A stretch of 64,000 nucleotides of DNA from Capniomyces stellatus (lineage: Eukaryota; Kickxellomycota; Harpellomycetes; Harpellales; Legeriomycetaceae): positions 108,781-172,780 of the forward strand of contig LUVW01000025.1 in the NCBI GenBank assembly GCA_001661515.1. Reading direction: 5' to 3'. The notes beneath the pieces are model-generated. The model searched no databases. It was given only the letters and a program-made list of their open reading frames with translations, and was not told the DNA's origin. Shown one piece after another: positions 34,678 through 43,595 of this stretch (positions within the stretch are counted from its first letter, which is position 1; the number at the start of each line of letters is the position of its first letter). The translations under genes were made by a program, and so were the position numbers.

Positions 34678-35083
34678 ATGATCTCTGTTTTTACTCGCCA
34701 TAACAAGTTAACCAAAGCACAACTAGCAAAAGTTATCATTCGCACAAACGCAAAATCTTTTAAACCAATAGCTTGCAATCGATCAATTTCAAGTCTAAAA
34801 ATGCCGCAAGCTAACAAGTCAATAAACCCCGTGGTAAAATGGCAACTTCTTTTATTTTATCTTACTTACATTCACATCACAAGCTTTTTTAGTCCTTGAT
34901 GTTTTTTTTTTGTTTCGTTTTTATGAAAATACACATATGTTTAAATCTAAAACTGCAAAGCTAGACTACCAAGCTGAGTCACTGACGTTACTACGCCCTG
35001 GCACTACTTTTGTTGTGCTGCTGTGTTCATCTACCCCTGCCCTTGTTTTTTCTTATCAATCTATATCGGGTCGATTGATATTC
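34678..35083 (+). CDS. Possible small mitochondrial protein, two exons
   Basis: The first exon (34678 to about 34833) begins MISVFTRHNKLTKAQLAK and reads on to NRSISSLKMP. It is Lys/Arg-rich and acid-free, like a mitochondrial presequence. A phase-0 donor (GTAAAA) near 34834 can join an acceptor near 34960 to a frame reading LDYQAESLTLLRPGTTFVV..., ending at a TGA near 35081-35083. That gives about 95 residues with a hydrophobic stretch (FVVLLCSSTPALVF). No family is recognised. The exon join is a guess from phase. Confidence 0.3.
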
Positions 35084-35662
35084 ACGTGATAGTTTCAAAT
35101 CCTGTAGTATCGACTATCAAATATTAAAGTTGACGTTTCAGGTTATATCAACAAAATCAAACCGTTGTTGCTACCAGTAAATACAGCTTGCTGAAAACCA
35201 TACTTTTGCATTTGATTTTTGTCCTACTTGAAATACAACATTCAACCAAAAACCAATCGATGAATACCGATGGCCGATTTATTTTCATTGAAAAAAACAG
35301 AAATAATGGCCAATCACTTGCACCATCCAAGAATAACGTTATTTCAGTGCTAATTTTTTTATTATTAATAATCAATTTTATCATTTTTAAACCTTTTTGG
35401 TACTACAATTGCAACCTTCATCACCTTTCTTGGCCGACAAGTAAAAGTGGGTTTGAAAATTTTTTTTTTTATAAAAATATAAAGTGTAATTGTAGTAGTT
35501 TCTTGGACCAACTTTGAGTTTTTTTTTTGTTGTAAAATCTGATACTTCTTTTCTGCAAATCTTTGTGATAATTGTTGGGTGGTTTAATAACACTCACAGT
35601 AGGGTACACTATACGAATTATAACCCAAAACCAACACTAATAGCAGAGACATAAATAAAAAC
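35084..35662. other. Upstream region of transporter 1
   Basis: AT-rich. Open frames on both strands (for example 35188-35517) are Asn/Phe/Lys-rich and look random. It presumably contains the promoter of the gene at 35663. Confidence 0.5.
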
Positions 35663-37018
35663 ATGGGTAATGCTAACAAGGAAGAAAGTCAAGTTGTATT
35701 TATTCAAGAAAAAGGTGCTGCCCCACAGCATGAGGACGGAAACACGATAGACAGCAAACAGAGCGACAAAAAAGTAGAAGAACAGTCTGACACTGGGGAT
35801 GCAGTCCCACCTGCAGACGAAGGCTATGCATGGCTGATCATGGTTGCGGCGTTTTTTAACTATGTCATGATTTTTGGAAGCTTCAACGCGTTTGCAATAT
35901 TTCAAAACCACTACCTAAAAGTGATGTTTGTAAACAGAACTGCTGCATCCATATCTCTAATTGGAACCATCGCGTTCTTTTTTACCCTGGGATCCATGGT
36001 GTTGGCAGGACCAATAGCGTCGTTCATAGGGATTCGAAACACAGCTCTTCTGGGGACATTCTTTTGCAGTCTCGGAACGTTGCTGGCCTCATTTAGCACA
36101 GAAATCTGGCAGTTGATGCTGACGCAAGGGCTTATCTTTGGCCTAGGATCGGCAATTATAGTCAGCACATCGCTTCTAACTACGCTGGTGTGGTTTGACA
36201 AAAAAAGATGGCTGGCTATAGGTTTCGTAAGTTCTGGCGGCGCGTTTGGCGCACTTATTCTTGTTCCAATTGTAACAGCATCTTTGAAAAATCTAGGGCT
36301 TGGCTGGTCGTTTCGAATTGTTAGCTTGATGACATTGGTTATCACAGGTCTGGGATCATTGACTTTCAAACCCCGTAAAGAATTCACACCGCTACGAAAA
36401 ATTGTAAACTTGAAGCTGCTGAAAGACCCTTTGATCCAGATGATATGCTTGGCTGCATTTACTATGGAAATGGGATACTCTGTGCCTCTGATATATTTCC
36501 CAACCTCTGCTGCTGAAATAGCAAAAGACCCGAGCGTTGTTTCAACAACAATCATGGTGTTCTGCTCATGCTCATTCTTGGGCCGCATACTGATAAGCAG
36601 ATTGTCGGTTATGATAGGTCCTTTAAACGCTCTAATCCTTGCTCACGGAGGATCTGGGTTGCTTATTATTACAATGTGGTACAACGGCAAGACCTTTGGA
36701 GTGTTGCTAGCCTTTTACGCCATCTATGGATTGATCTGTGCCTCCATGATCGTACTCAGCCCAATTATAATCTCGCCACACTATTCAAACGAGGAGCTGT
36801 CGCAAGCAAACAGCTTGATGTTTATGTCTTTAGGGTTTGGGTTTTTGGTCGGAACACCCTTAATTGGAATAGCCTTTGACAAACTTGGCAACAGGAAATC
36901 CTACTCTCCAATAATAATAATCAGTGCAATACTTTTCTTTGTATCCACATTAATTCTTATACTATTGAGGTTTTACGCAAGGAGATACATCCCGCTACTG
37001 AAAAAGGGCCCCATTTAG
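35663..37018 (+). CDS. Monocarboxylate-transporter-like MFS protein 1
   Basis: Single-exon, 451-residue membrane transporter of the major facilitator superfamily, monocarboxylate (MCT/SLC16-like) branch. After a polar ~50-residue cytoplasmic N-terminus comes the family entry motif DEGYAWLIMVAAFFNYV. Twelve hydrophobic segments then follow in two blocks of six, separated by a short loop, TFKPRKEFTPL. The loop motif FDKKRWLAIGFVSSGGAFG matches the MCT segment 4-5 region (usually F-x-x-x-R-x-x-A-x-G-x-x-x-x-G). The C-terminus is short and basic. The substrate is unknown; fungal members include riboflavin and monocarboxylate carriers. It is a tandem paralogue of the gene at 37763, with strongly similar segments such as FGSFNAF.IFQ.HYL. 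Confidence 0.9.
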   Translation: MGNANKEESQVVFIQEKGAAPQHEDGNTIDSKQSDKKVEEQSDTGDAVPPADEGYAWLIMVAAFFNYVMIFGSFNAFAIFQNHYLKVMFVNRTAASISLIGTIAFFFTLGSMVLAGPIASFIGIRNTALLGTFFCSLGTLLASFSTEIWQLMLTQGLIFGLGSAIIVSTSLLTTLVWFDKKRWLAIGFVSSGGAFGALILVPIVTASLKNLGLGWSFRIVSLMTLVITGLGSLTFKPRKEFTPLRKIVNLKLLKDPLIQMICLAAFTMEMGYSVPLIYFPTSAAEIAKDPSVVSTTIMVFCSCSFLGRILISRLSVMIGPLNALILAHGGSGLLIITMWYNGKTFGVLLAFYAIYGLICASMIVLSPIIISPHYSNEELSQANSLMFMSLGFGFLVGTPLIGIAFDKLGNRKSYSPIIIISAILFFVSTLILILLRFYARRYIPLLKKGPI

Positions 37019-37274
37019 TTTACATAGGTCCGCTTTTGATAATTATTTCTAGCCATCTCAGACCAGCATGACTTCAGTCCTAACCATCACACTAATCACT
37101 TTGAGTCTTTATTTAATTGTCACGTTTGAAAGTTTGAAACTAATAAATAACATTTAATAGCAACCACTTGATTTGTGAATTGTAGATCATCGATCTAAAA
37201 TATGAAAACATTTTACTAAAAAGACTGGACTAAACCAGATCTATTGGATTAGAAAAAAATATTTGGTAGTTTAA

Positions 37275-37706
37275 TTGGCGCGAATTATTTTTTTTCCTGG
37301 GCGAAAAGTCGAATGTAGACTAATGTTAATTGGTGTCAAAATGGATAAAGCTGGAAGAAAGAAAAAAGATATCAAGTTTTGCAAGGAATCTAGGAAAGTC
37401 AACCGACTAAAAAAAAAGACTACTCCAACTCAATCCAACGCAAAAAATCAGCCAGTGCCTTATGCTTGCAATTTGATTTTAGAGCACAAAGCATAATAAT
37501 CAAATATTGCTATAGGCGTTTATCTAAATATAAACTTGCAAGCTGTTAAATTTCATATTTTAAACGAAGGCGCTGATCTCAATGTAAACAGCCGCAGCAA
37601 AAATACTCTAAAGACATTTTTAACAGGGTTGGTTACAACAAACCGTATTATCTTGATAGATATAAAGAGGTGGAGAAAAGCAAATTCGAATGCTTTAAAA
37701 CATTAA
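37275..37706 (+). pseudogene. Ankyrin-repeat-like relic between the transporters
   Basis: One frame runs from 37275 to a double stop TAATAA at 37494-37499, then continues open from 37500 to 37706. The second part reads NLQAVKFHILNEGADLNVN..., which follows the ankyrin consensus (V-K-x-L-L-x-x-G-A-D-x-N), then KNTLKTFLTGLVTTN. No ATG or splice site joins the two parts convincingly. I read it as a decayed fragment of an ankyrin-repeat gene. A spliced functional exon cannot be excluded. Confidence 0.4.
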
Positions 37707-37762
37707 AAGCAAATCTTAAATAAGCAATACTAATCAAGAGTCGGTTTATAACAGGTGGTGCC

Positions 37763-39079
37763 ATGAACGATTCGACTGCTACAAGTATAAAGGAGTTTGA
37801 GACAACGTTAGAAACTGAAACAAAAATTGAAGACAGTTTAGATAACGAAGCTATTACAAGTCCGCCAGATGTAGGATACGCCTGGGTGGTAATGGCGGTG
37901 GGATTTTTGAATTTCATTATAACCTTTGGGAGCTTCAACGCGTTTGGGATATTCCAGACCCACTACCTAAACCTAATGTTTGCTGACAAAAGCGCAGAGT
38001 CGATATCTTGGATAAGCACAGTATCAGCCTCAACGACACTGGGGTGTGGGGTATTGGCCGGCCCTATAGTTAGAGCCATTGGCATCAGACTCACCACGTT
38101 GCTGGGGACATTTTGCTGCTGCTCGGGGCTGCTGCTGGCTAGCTTCAGCAGCGAGATTTGGCAGCTGGTGTTGACCCAGGGCCTGGTGTTTGGGTTTGGG
38201 TGCTCAATCATAATCAATTGCTCGCTGTTGACAGCAAGTCTGTGGTTTGAAAAGAAGCGCGGACTGGCTATTGGGATCATAAGCAGTGGCGGAGGTATTG
38301 GCGCTCTGGTGCTGATCCCCATCGTATCAAAGACGATTGACAGTCTGGGAATAGAGTGGGCGTTTAGGTTCATGAGCATAATCGTTTTTGTGACAACAGG
38401 GCTGAGTGGGTTGGTGTTTAAACCAAGGGCTGAGTTCAAGCCGTCGAAAAAGTTTCTGGATCTTGGCCTGCTCAAAGACCCTTACGTGCAGCTCACATGC
38501 CTGGCTTCATTTTTGCTGGAAATAGGATACTCGGTTCCGCTGCTCTACTTTCCATCATCGATACTGCAAGTCTCGTCTGACCCCAAGTCAACCACCGTGG
38601 TTACAAACGTAGTGATGGTGTTTTGTGCATCCACCTTTATAGGCCGGCTGGCGTCAGGAAAGTTGACCGACTACTTTGGATCCATAAACATCCTGATCGT
38701 CACTCATACATCCTCTGCAATCCTGATTCTGGCCATGTGGTACTCGAACAGAAACTTTACAGTGTTTTTTGTGTTCAACGTTCTGTACGGCTTTATTTGC
38801 GCCTCGATATTTGTCATTGGCCCAATCATGATGGCTGCCCACTGCCCTCCCCACCTGATCACACAGGCAAACGGACTTGTTTTCTTGTCGCTGGGGCTTG
38901 GGCTTTTGGTTGGTGTGCCGCTGATAGGGAAGGCGTTTGACGTTATTGGGCACAGAACATCGTTTTCGGTAATAATCATCATCTCTGCAGTTTTCTTTCT
39001 TTTGAGCTCAATCTCCTTGGTCTGTCTTCGATGCTACTCTAGAAAGTACGTCTCAAGGCTGAGAACCGGTGTGCTTTAA
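37763..39079 (+). CDS. Monocarboxylate-transporter-like MFS protein 2
   Basis: Single-exon, 438-residue paralogue of the transporter at 35663, about 740 bases downstream on the same strand. The entry motif is PDVGYAWVVMAVGFLNFI, followed by twelve hydrophobic segments. The segment 4-5 loop FEKKRGLAIGIISSGGGIG is closer to the family consensus (with Arg) than in copy 1. The central loop FKPRAEFKPSKKF is conserved. It is richer in G and C than copy 1, with more G/C-ending codons, so the two copies have diverged in base composition as well as sequence. It probably imports a small carboxylate or related solute across the plasma membrane. Confidence 0.9.
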   Translation: MNDSTATSIKEFETTLETETKIEDSLDNEAITSPPDVGYAWVVMAVGFLNFIITFGSFNAFGIFQTHYLNLMFADKSAESISWISTVSASTTLGCGVLAGPIVRAIGIRLTTLLGTFCCCSGLLLASFSSEIWQLVLTQGLVFGFGCSIIINCSLLTASLWFEKKRGLAIGIISSGGGIGALVLIPIVSKTIDSLGIEWAFRFMSIIVFVTTGLSGLVFKPRAEFKPSKKFLDLGLLKDPYVQLTCLASFLLEIGYSVPLLYFPSSILQVSSDPKSTTVVTNVVMVFCASTFIGRLASGKLTDYFGSINILIVTHTSSAILILAMWYSNRNFTVFFVFNVLYGFICASIFVIGPIMMAAHCPPHLITQANGLVFLSLGLGLLVGVPLIGKAFDVIGHRTSFSVIIIISAVFFLLSSISLVCLRCYSRKYVSRLRTGVL

Positions 39080-39744
39080 CAATATGCAGCGTACTCTGCT
39101 GTCTTTTTTGCCTTTTGCCACTATAAATCTTTACGTTTTAACATCTCTGAATGTCTCTGAATATCGCTTCTTTTTTTTATTCCATCATTTCTACTATTGT
39201 TATTATTACTACTTTGTAAATATTATGTGGCATAATCACAGCAATTTGACTACCCAAATCAACTCTTATCAGCATATGTCACAACTAATAATCTATCATC
39301 AACCATCTACTTTTTTTTGACCTTGGGAGTGGAGCCAAGTTGGGTTGAACTCGTATTCTAGTGTGAATTCAGCCATTAAGTGACATGAACCATATTTATG
39401 GGTAAAACCAACTCGTTTGTTTTACATACAATACCAATTGAAGCTGAACTTCTTGACTCCAGAACCCTTGTGATATATTCTCAAAACATATATTTTATTA
39501 GCACTTTGTTTGGAAACCAGTTATTCTGGGGTTTCTGATCACAACCTAATATTGGGCATGTTCAGAGTCCGCATTGAAATGACCACTGTATTGCACCCAA
39601 AACGAATGGCTACATTTTATTATTGTTATTGAGGTGGTTATAATGTTTTTGTCCAGAGCACTGTAATACTAAGAATTGTGGTAATAAAAAAACAATAAAT
39701 CTTCATTTGGGTCGTGTTTCTTGGTTTCTCAGGAGTAATATATA
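39080..39744. other. 3' flank of transporter 2
   Basis: AT-rich with T runs near 39172 and 39308. No gene is recognised. Confidence 0.5.
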
Positions 39745-40116
39745 GTGATAGACGACAGCGATGATTATTTTCTACCACATGCTCGTATCCATGTTGGCCC
39801 GTCCTTACGCAAACTGATTCCCTGCATCAAGGAAAGAGCAGATTTCAGCGCTTTTGGTCAAAACAGCCAAATCACAATGGTGTATCTCAGCTCAGTGGTT
39901 AAATTGATACTGGTAGCCTCGATGATGCCCAGAAACCAATCAACAGTGTAACAAATAAAGTAGACTCTGCCAGTGTGGTTAGCGATATATATTCAGGCAA
40001 ATGGAGCTGTACACACTCCAGAGTTTTTGTTGGTCTTGAATATGGCTATTGAAGGATCAATTTTCAAATTGGAGAGTGGTAGTAGCTCGAGTATACTGAG
40101 CAGAGTTTTTTTTTAA
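39745..40116 (+). pseudogene. Second ankyrin-like relic or small exon pair
   Basis: An open frame from 39745 can splice in phase 0 at 39912/39913 (GTAGCC donor) to 39997-40116, giving a join that reads SSVVKLILANGAVHTPEFL. This follows the ankyrin pattern V-V-K-L-L-L-x-N-G-A. AATAAA overlaps the stop codon. No in-frame ATG precedes it, and its upstream acceptor would be ATATATAG near 39742. I treat it as a probable remnant of an ankyrin-repeat gene. It could be the 3' end of a live gene with an unseen first exon. Confidence 0.35.
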
Positions 40117-41022
40117 TAAAATATGTATAGACTTACTTTTGCCAAGTTATAAAAATACTGTGAGTTATGTTACGTTTGAGTTATGGTATGTTGTCTGGTA
40201 CATTCTATCCTCAAGAAATTGACTGGTACTGTTTGTTTGAGTTAACATGTAAAAGACAACACCAGGGTATTTGACTCGAGCAGTATTGCAAATGATTTTT
40301 CACTTGATTTGAAAATATTCTCATATTTCATAATATAAAATAATCTTCAGGACTAATTAAAAATAAACTGCTTGACGCATTTGATCCCGTCAATGTTTTA
40401 GTGTATATACCAAATATTATCTGTGCTAGCATCCACCAACGCCATGATCCGAGAGGGATAGCGCTATTTTTTGCGGTTTGCTGAAAGCAATATTAGTTTT
40501 GAGTGGTATTTATGTTTGTGTATGTGCAATTAGCAAATATCCCAAACTAACCATTTATCAGCGCCTAGTCATATTATGACAGACTAGTGAAAAAAGTAAA
40601 AGTTCGCATGGTTTATTTTTAACCGAGCTTGCTGTAATCGTCGAGTAGTAACATTGCTGGCTTAACAAATTCGTGAATCGACATCTAAATTGTGCTTCTC
40701 AAACTTCTCGTAGTTCCTGGCCTAATAAGTTATTGAGCAGTGTTGTTAAAACTGTCGCACTATGTATATATATTGGTAAAAACCAACTCATGCAATAGTT
40801 TTACAAGCATTGCAATCAAATTAGTAAAATAAATAACAAATAACTGTCGAAAGGGGGTGGGAAGGTGTATATATAAACCTCTGATTTCTTGGATAGTACA
40901 TTCTATCATAGGTAACTGTTCATCTCACTATTAATATCAAAATTACTCTAAAGCAGTACCAAACCAAAAAAAAAAAAAGAGGAATATATCGATTTTATAA
41001 AGTATTTGTTTAAAAAAGAAAG
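40117..41022. other. Intergenic region upstream of acidic secreted protein
   Basis: AT-rich with no supported gene. It ends with the TATA element and A-rich leader of the gene at 41023. Confidence 0.5.
40868..40877 (+). promoter_or_regulatory. Probable TATA box for the acidic secreted protein
   Basis: TATATATAAA is followed ~145 bases later by the ATG at 41023. A GAAAGGGGGTGGGAAGG stretch lies just upstream. The context resembles that of the other secreted-protein gene at 9220. Confidence 0.5.
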
Positions 41023-41934
41023 ATGCTGTTAAAGTATACTTGTGGAATGGTAGCAATGTTGGTGATAGTCAATGCCGCCAAGGAAAATGGAAAAGGTTCA
41101 AGAGGTGGGTATGGGTATCCGGTAAATATAGACAGTCTTAAGGCGAACAGCGCTAACTCGCATATGAATACATATTCACAAACTGGAAACGAGTTTTTTG
41201 CGGATGGGATGGGTATTGAAAAGACAGCAAATGAGTTTATTGAGTCGAGGAATAATATGATAGCACAAAGTGCTGGAGGTGGTTTTGTAAATCCCGCGCT
41301 ATTCAATGTGGCACAGCAGGAAAATTTTAACAAGATGGTTGCAGCAAATGTCCAGAACTTTGGTTCAAACAGTATGGATTTCGAAGAGTATTATAAAAAC
41401 ATCGTAGCGCAGGGTGATGCGCTTTTTGAGAAAAACACAAAAAAAATGAAAGAGTTTCAAGATAAGATGGAAAAAAATGTTTTGGCAGCAAAAGAGAAAG
41501 CTAAACATAACCCAGGGTTACAAAATAGTCAAAATGAATTCATAGACTATGAGAGTAGCTATAGCTACGACAATGGAAACGGCAATAAAGGCGGATCGAC
41601 GGTTAAGGGGAAGATACCCGTATCGAGTCTAAGTAAAGATGGGGTCATATTCGGTGAAGACGGAGGACTTTTTGATGAAACAGTAAATACGGGGGATTTG
41701 GAGGCTGGAATTGCATACAGTACAGTAGGAGAACTTGAGTCAAGGATAGGCAGCGGGTCAAATGAATTAGATGAAGGGGGAGAAGGAGAATTGGAAGAAG
41801 TGGATGAAGGAAAAGAAGATGAAGATGAAGATGTAGATGAAGAAGATGAAGCTAAATTAGATATTTCTTTGGGTGAATCCAAGCCTGAAAATCTAGACAC
41901 CACAGTTTCCAATGATGCAAGTGACCAAGAGTAG
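41023..41934 (+). CDS. Secreted acidic protein, unknown family
   Basis: Single exon, 303 residues. Residues 1-19 (MLLKYTCGMVAMLVIVNAA) form a signal peptide. A Gly-rich, Asn-rich segment follows, then a Lys/Glu helical stretch (FEKNTKKMKEFQDKMEKNV) that could form a coiled coil. The C-terminal third is highly acidic, ending in runs of Glu/Asp (EDEDEDVDEEDEAKLD). There is no membrane anchor or ER-retention signal, so secretion or wall association is likely. I recognise no domain. Like the Thr-repeat gene it is intronless, has a TATA box and lies in a gene-poor stretch, which fits a stage-specific secreted protein. Confidence 0.75.
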   Translation: MLLKYTCGMVAMLVIVNAAKENGKGSRGGYGYPVNIDSLKANSANSHMNTYSQTGNEFFADGMGIEKTANEFIESRNNMIAQSAGGGFVNPALFNVAQQENFNKMVAANVQNFGSNSMDFEEYYKNIVAQGDALFEKNTKKMKEFQDKMEKNVLAAKEKAKHNPGLQNSQNEFIDYESSYSYDNGNGNKGGSTVKGKIPVSSLSKDGVIFGEDGGLFDETVNTGDLEAGIAYSTVGELESRIGSGSNELDEGGEGELEEVDEGKEDEDEDVDEEDEAKLDISLGESKPENLDTTVSNDASDQE

Positions 41935-43595
41935 ATTTTTGTTTGTTTGTTTGTTTTTACCAAAATAAGAATGGGGTTTAATTAAATGTGTTTTCTTCTC
42001 TATTAAATTATAAAGTAAAAGGTTTATACAATAGTTTCAATGAATAACATTACTGTTTGGCAAGAGAGAGTTACAATTTGACTTATAAGCAATGCTCCAC
42101 TATTACCGTGGTATTAGGTAAGTTTTTTGTTCTTTGGTTTGTTTTCGGGAACCAGTGACTAAAGTGACTGGGGACTGGTAGTTAGAAAGTTGACAAGTTG
42201 GATTTGTGCAAGACGAGTGCAAGAAAAAGGAAGAAATAAAAAATAAAATGGCAAAATTGAAAATGACTTTACATTACATAGATTCCCATGATGAAATTGC
42301 GTGGTAATTGGAATGATAATGCAATTCCCATATTTTGTAATGGAGCACTGAATGTAGTTTACTTTATTGGCAATTTGGCTTATACATATGGGTTGGAAAG
42401 TAATTGTGTGAATAATATTTGAAGCAACAGCCATTTATATTATTTCAAATAGACACCTTTTACAGTTTTTCTATTGATAGATATGGCGATATATGTGTGC
42501 GATATCTTCACTGTGATACGATTAAAGTACCAAAAAAAAGAGTGTATCAAAAGTATCTATGGACCAGCTATTGAACAGATTGCGTTCGAGCTACATTGGA
42601 AATATGTTAAAGAGCGGAAAGGATACCCAGGCACACAATAAAGATATAATAGCCAAACATATTCTAGAGCAGGATTAGACCAAGCTTATTTTTGACAGAA
42701 GCCACCGCAATCATCAGTTCGAAAACAGTGCAGGTATCAACTTTAAACACGGATTGTTGAAACTACAAGAGCAAACAGAGTACAGACAATGAAGTACGTT
42801 TACAGCATGCGGAGTGTAGCTAAACGAGAGGGTGGCGACAAGTTCAAGTCAAAGAAGAGCAAGCAAGTGATATTTGGGGCTCAAGGTGAAGGTATAAACC
42901 GAGGGTCAGTACCAACATCGGACCCTGGCAATGGTATAATTGTGAACTGGTGAAAAACACAATGCCAAACTTGAAAATTTTAATGGAGTTACAAACAGTA
43001 TAAATACATAATAGTTTCAAGGAATTGTCTGTGTAAATTAAGTGGTTTTTTTTGGGTATTGTTGATATTGTAGAATATAAAGTGCGAGTGTATATATGGG
43101 TTTTTGGGTGCGAGAGTGGGGAAGGCACAAAGTGAAAACGAAAAGAAAATAAGAAAAAAAGTTAGAAAGTTGGTTGTTAATTAGTGAGATTATATAAATT
43201 GGTTTGGTTAGTGTTAACCAATAGTAGAAGCGAGATCATAAAAATAGTTTAAATAAGAAAAAAAAAATAATGTAGAAAAAAAATTTTTTTTTTTAAATAA
43301 AATAGTCAGGAACATTTTGCGAATCGAAAATCATTGAATTTGGGATAATAGTTGAAGAAAGTGAAAGAGAGAAAGTTAGTTTAGTCAATTGGGTTGAATA
43401 GAAGAGTTAATGTAAATTTTTTAGATTTATTAGAGTAGAATTAAAGTCAAGACAAGACAAGCAGAAAGAAGAAAAAAAAAAGGAGAGTGTGGTAAAGAAA
43501 CAACGAGATAAAGAGAAAATAAATAGTATAAAGTTTCGAATCGAAGCAACAAAGATAGGAAAAATAATAAATTGACGTTGACGAATATACACAAT
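41935..43595. other. Intergenic region before UTP14
   Basis: AT-rich, with a possible gene relic at 42559-42953. From about 43140 the plus strand becomes strongly purine-rich, with poly-A runs, and this continues into the UTP14 coding start. Minus-strand frames here are shadows of that bias. Confidence 0.5.
42559..42953 (+). pseudogene. Possible broken gene fragment
   Basis: An ATG frame at 42559 (MDQLLNRLRSSYIGNMLKSG) is interrupted by one TAG (near 42676), continues open to a TGA at 42790-42792, and is followed by a frame shifted by one base that starts at an overlapping ATG (42789). That last frame (MKYVYSMRSVAKREGGDKF...) ends at 42953. One stop and one frameshift would account for the break. 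No family is recognised, and chance open frames remain possible. Confidence 0.2.

Noticed and set aside
39745..39951. Histone H2A-like resemblance (ARIH..., MVYLSSVV)
   Set aside because: Only two short patches agree and the histone-fold spacing is wrong. The spliced continuation fits an ankyrin pattern better.
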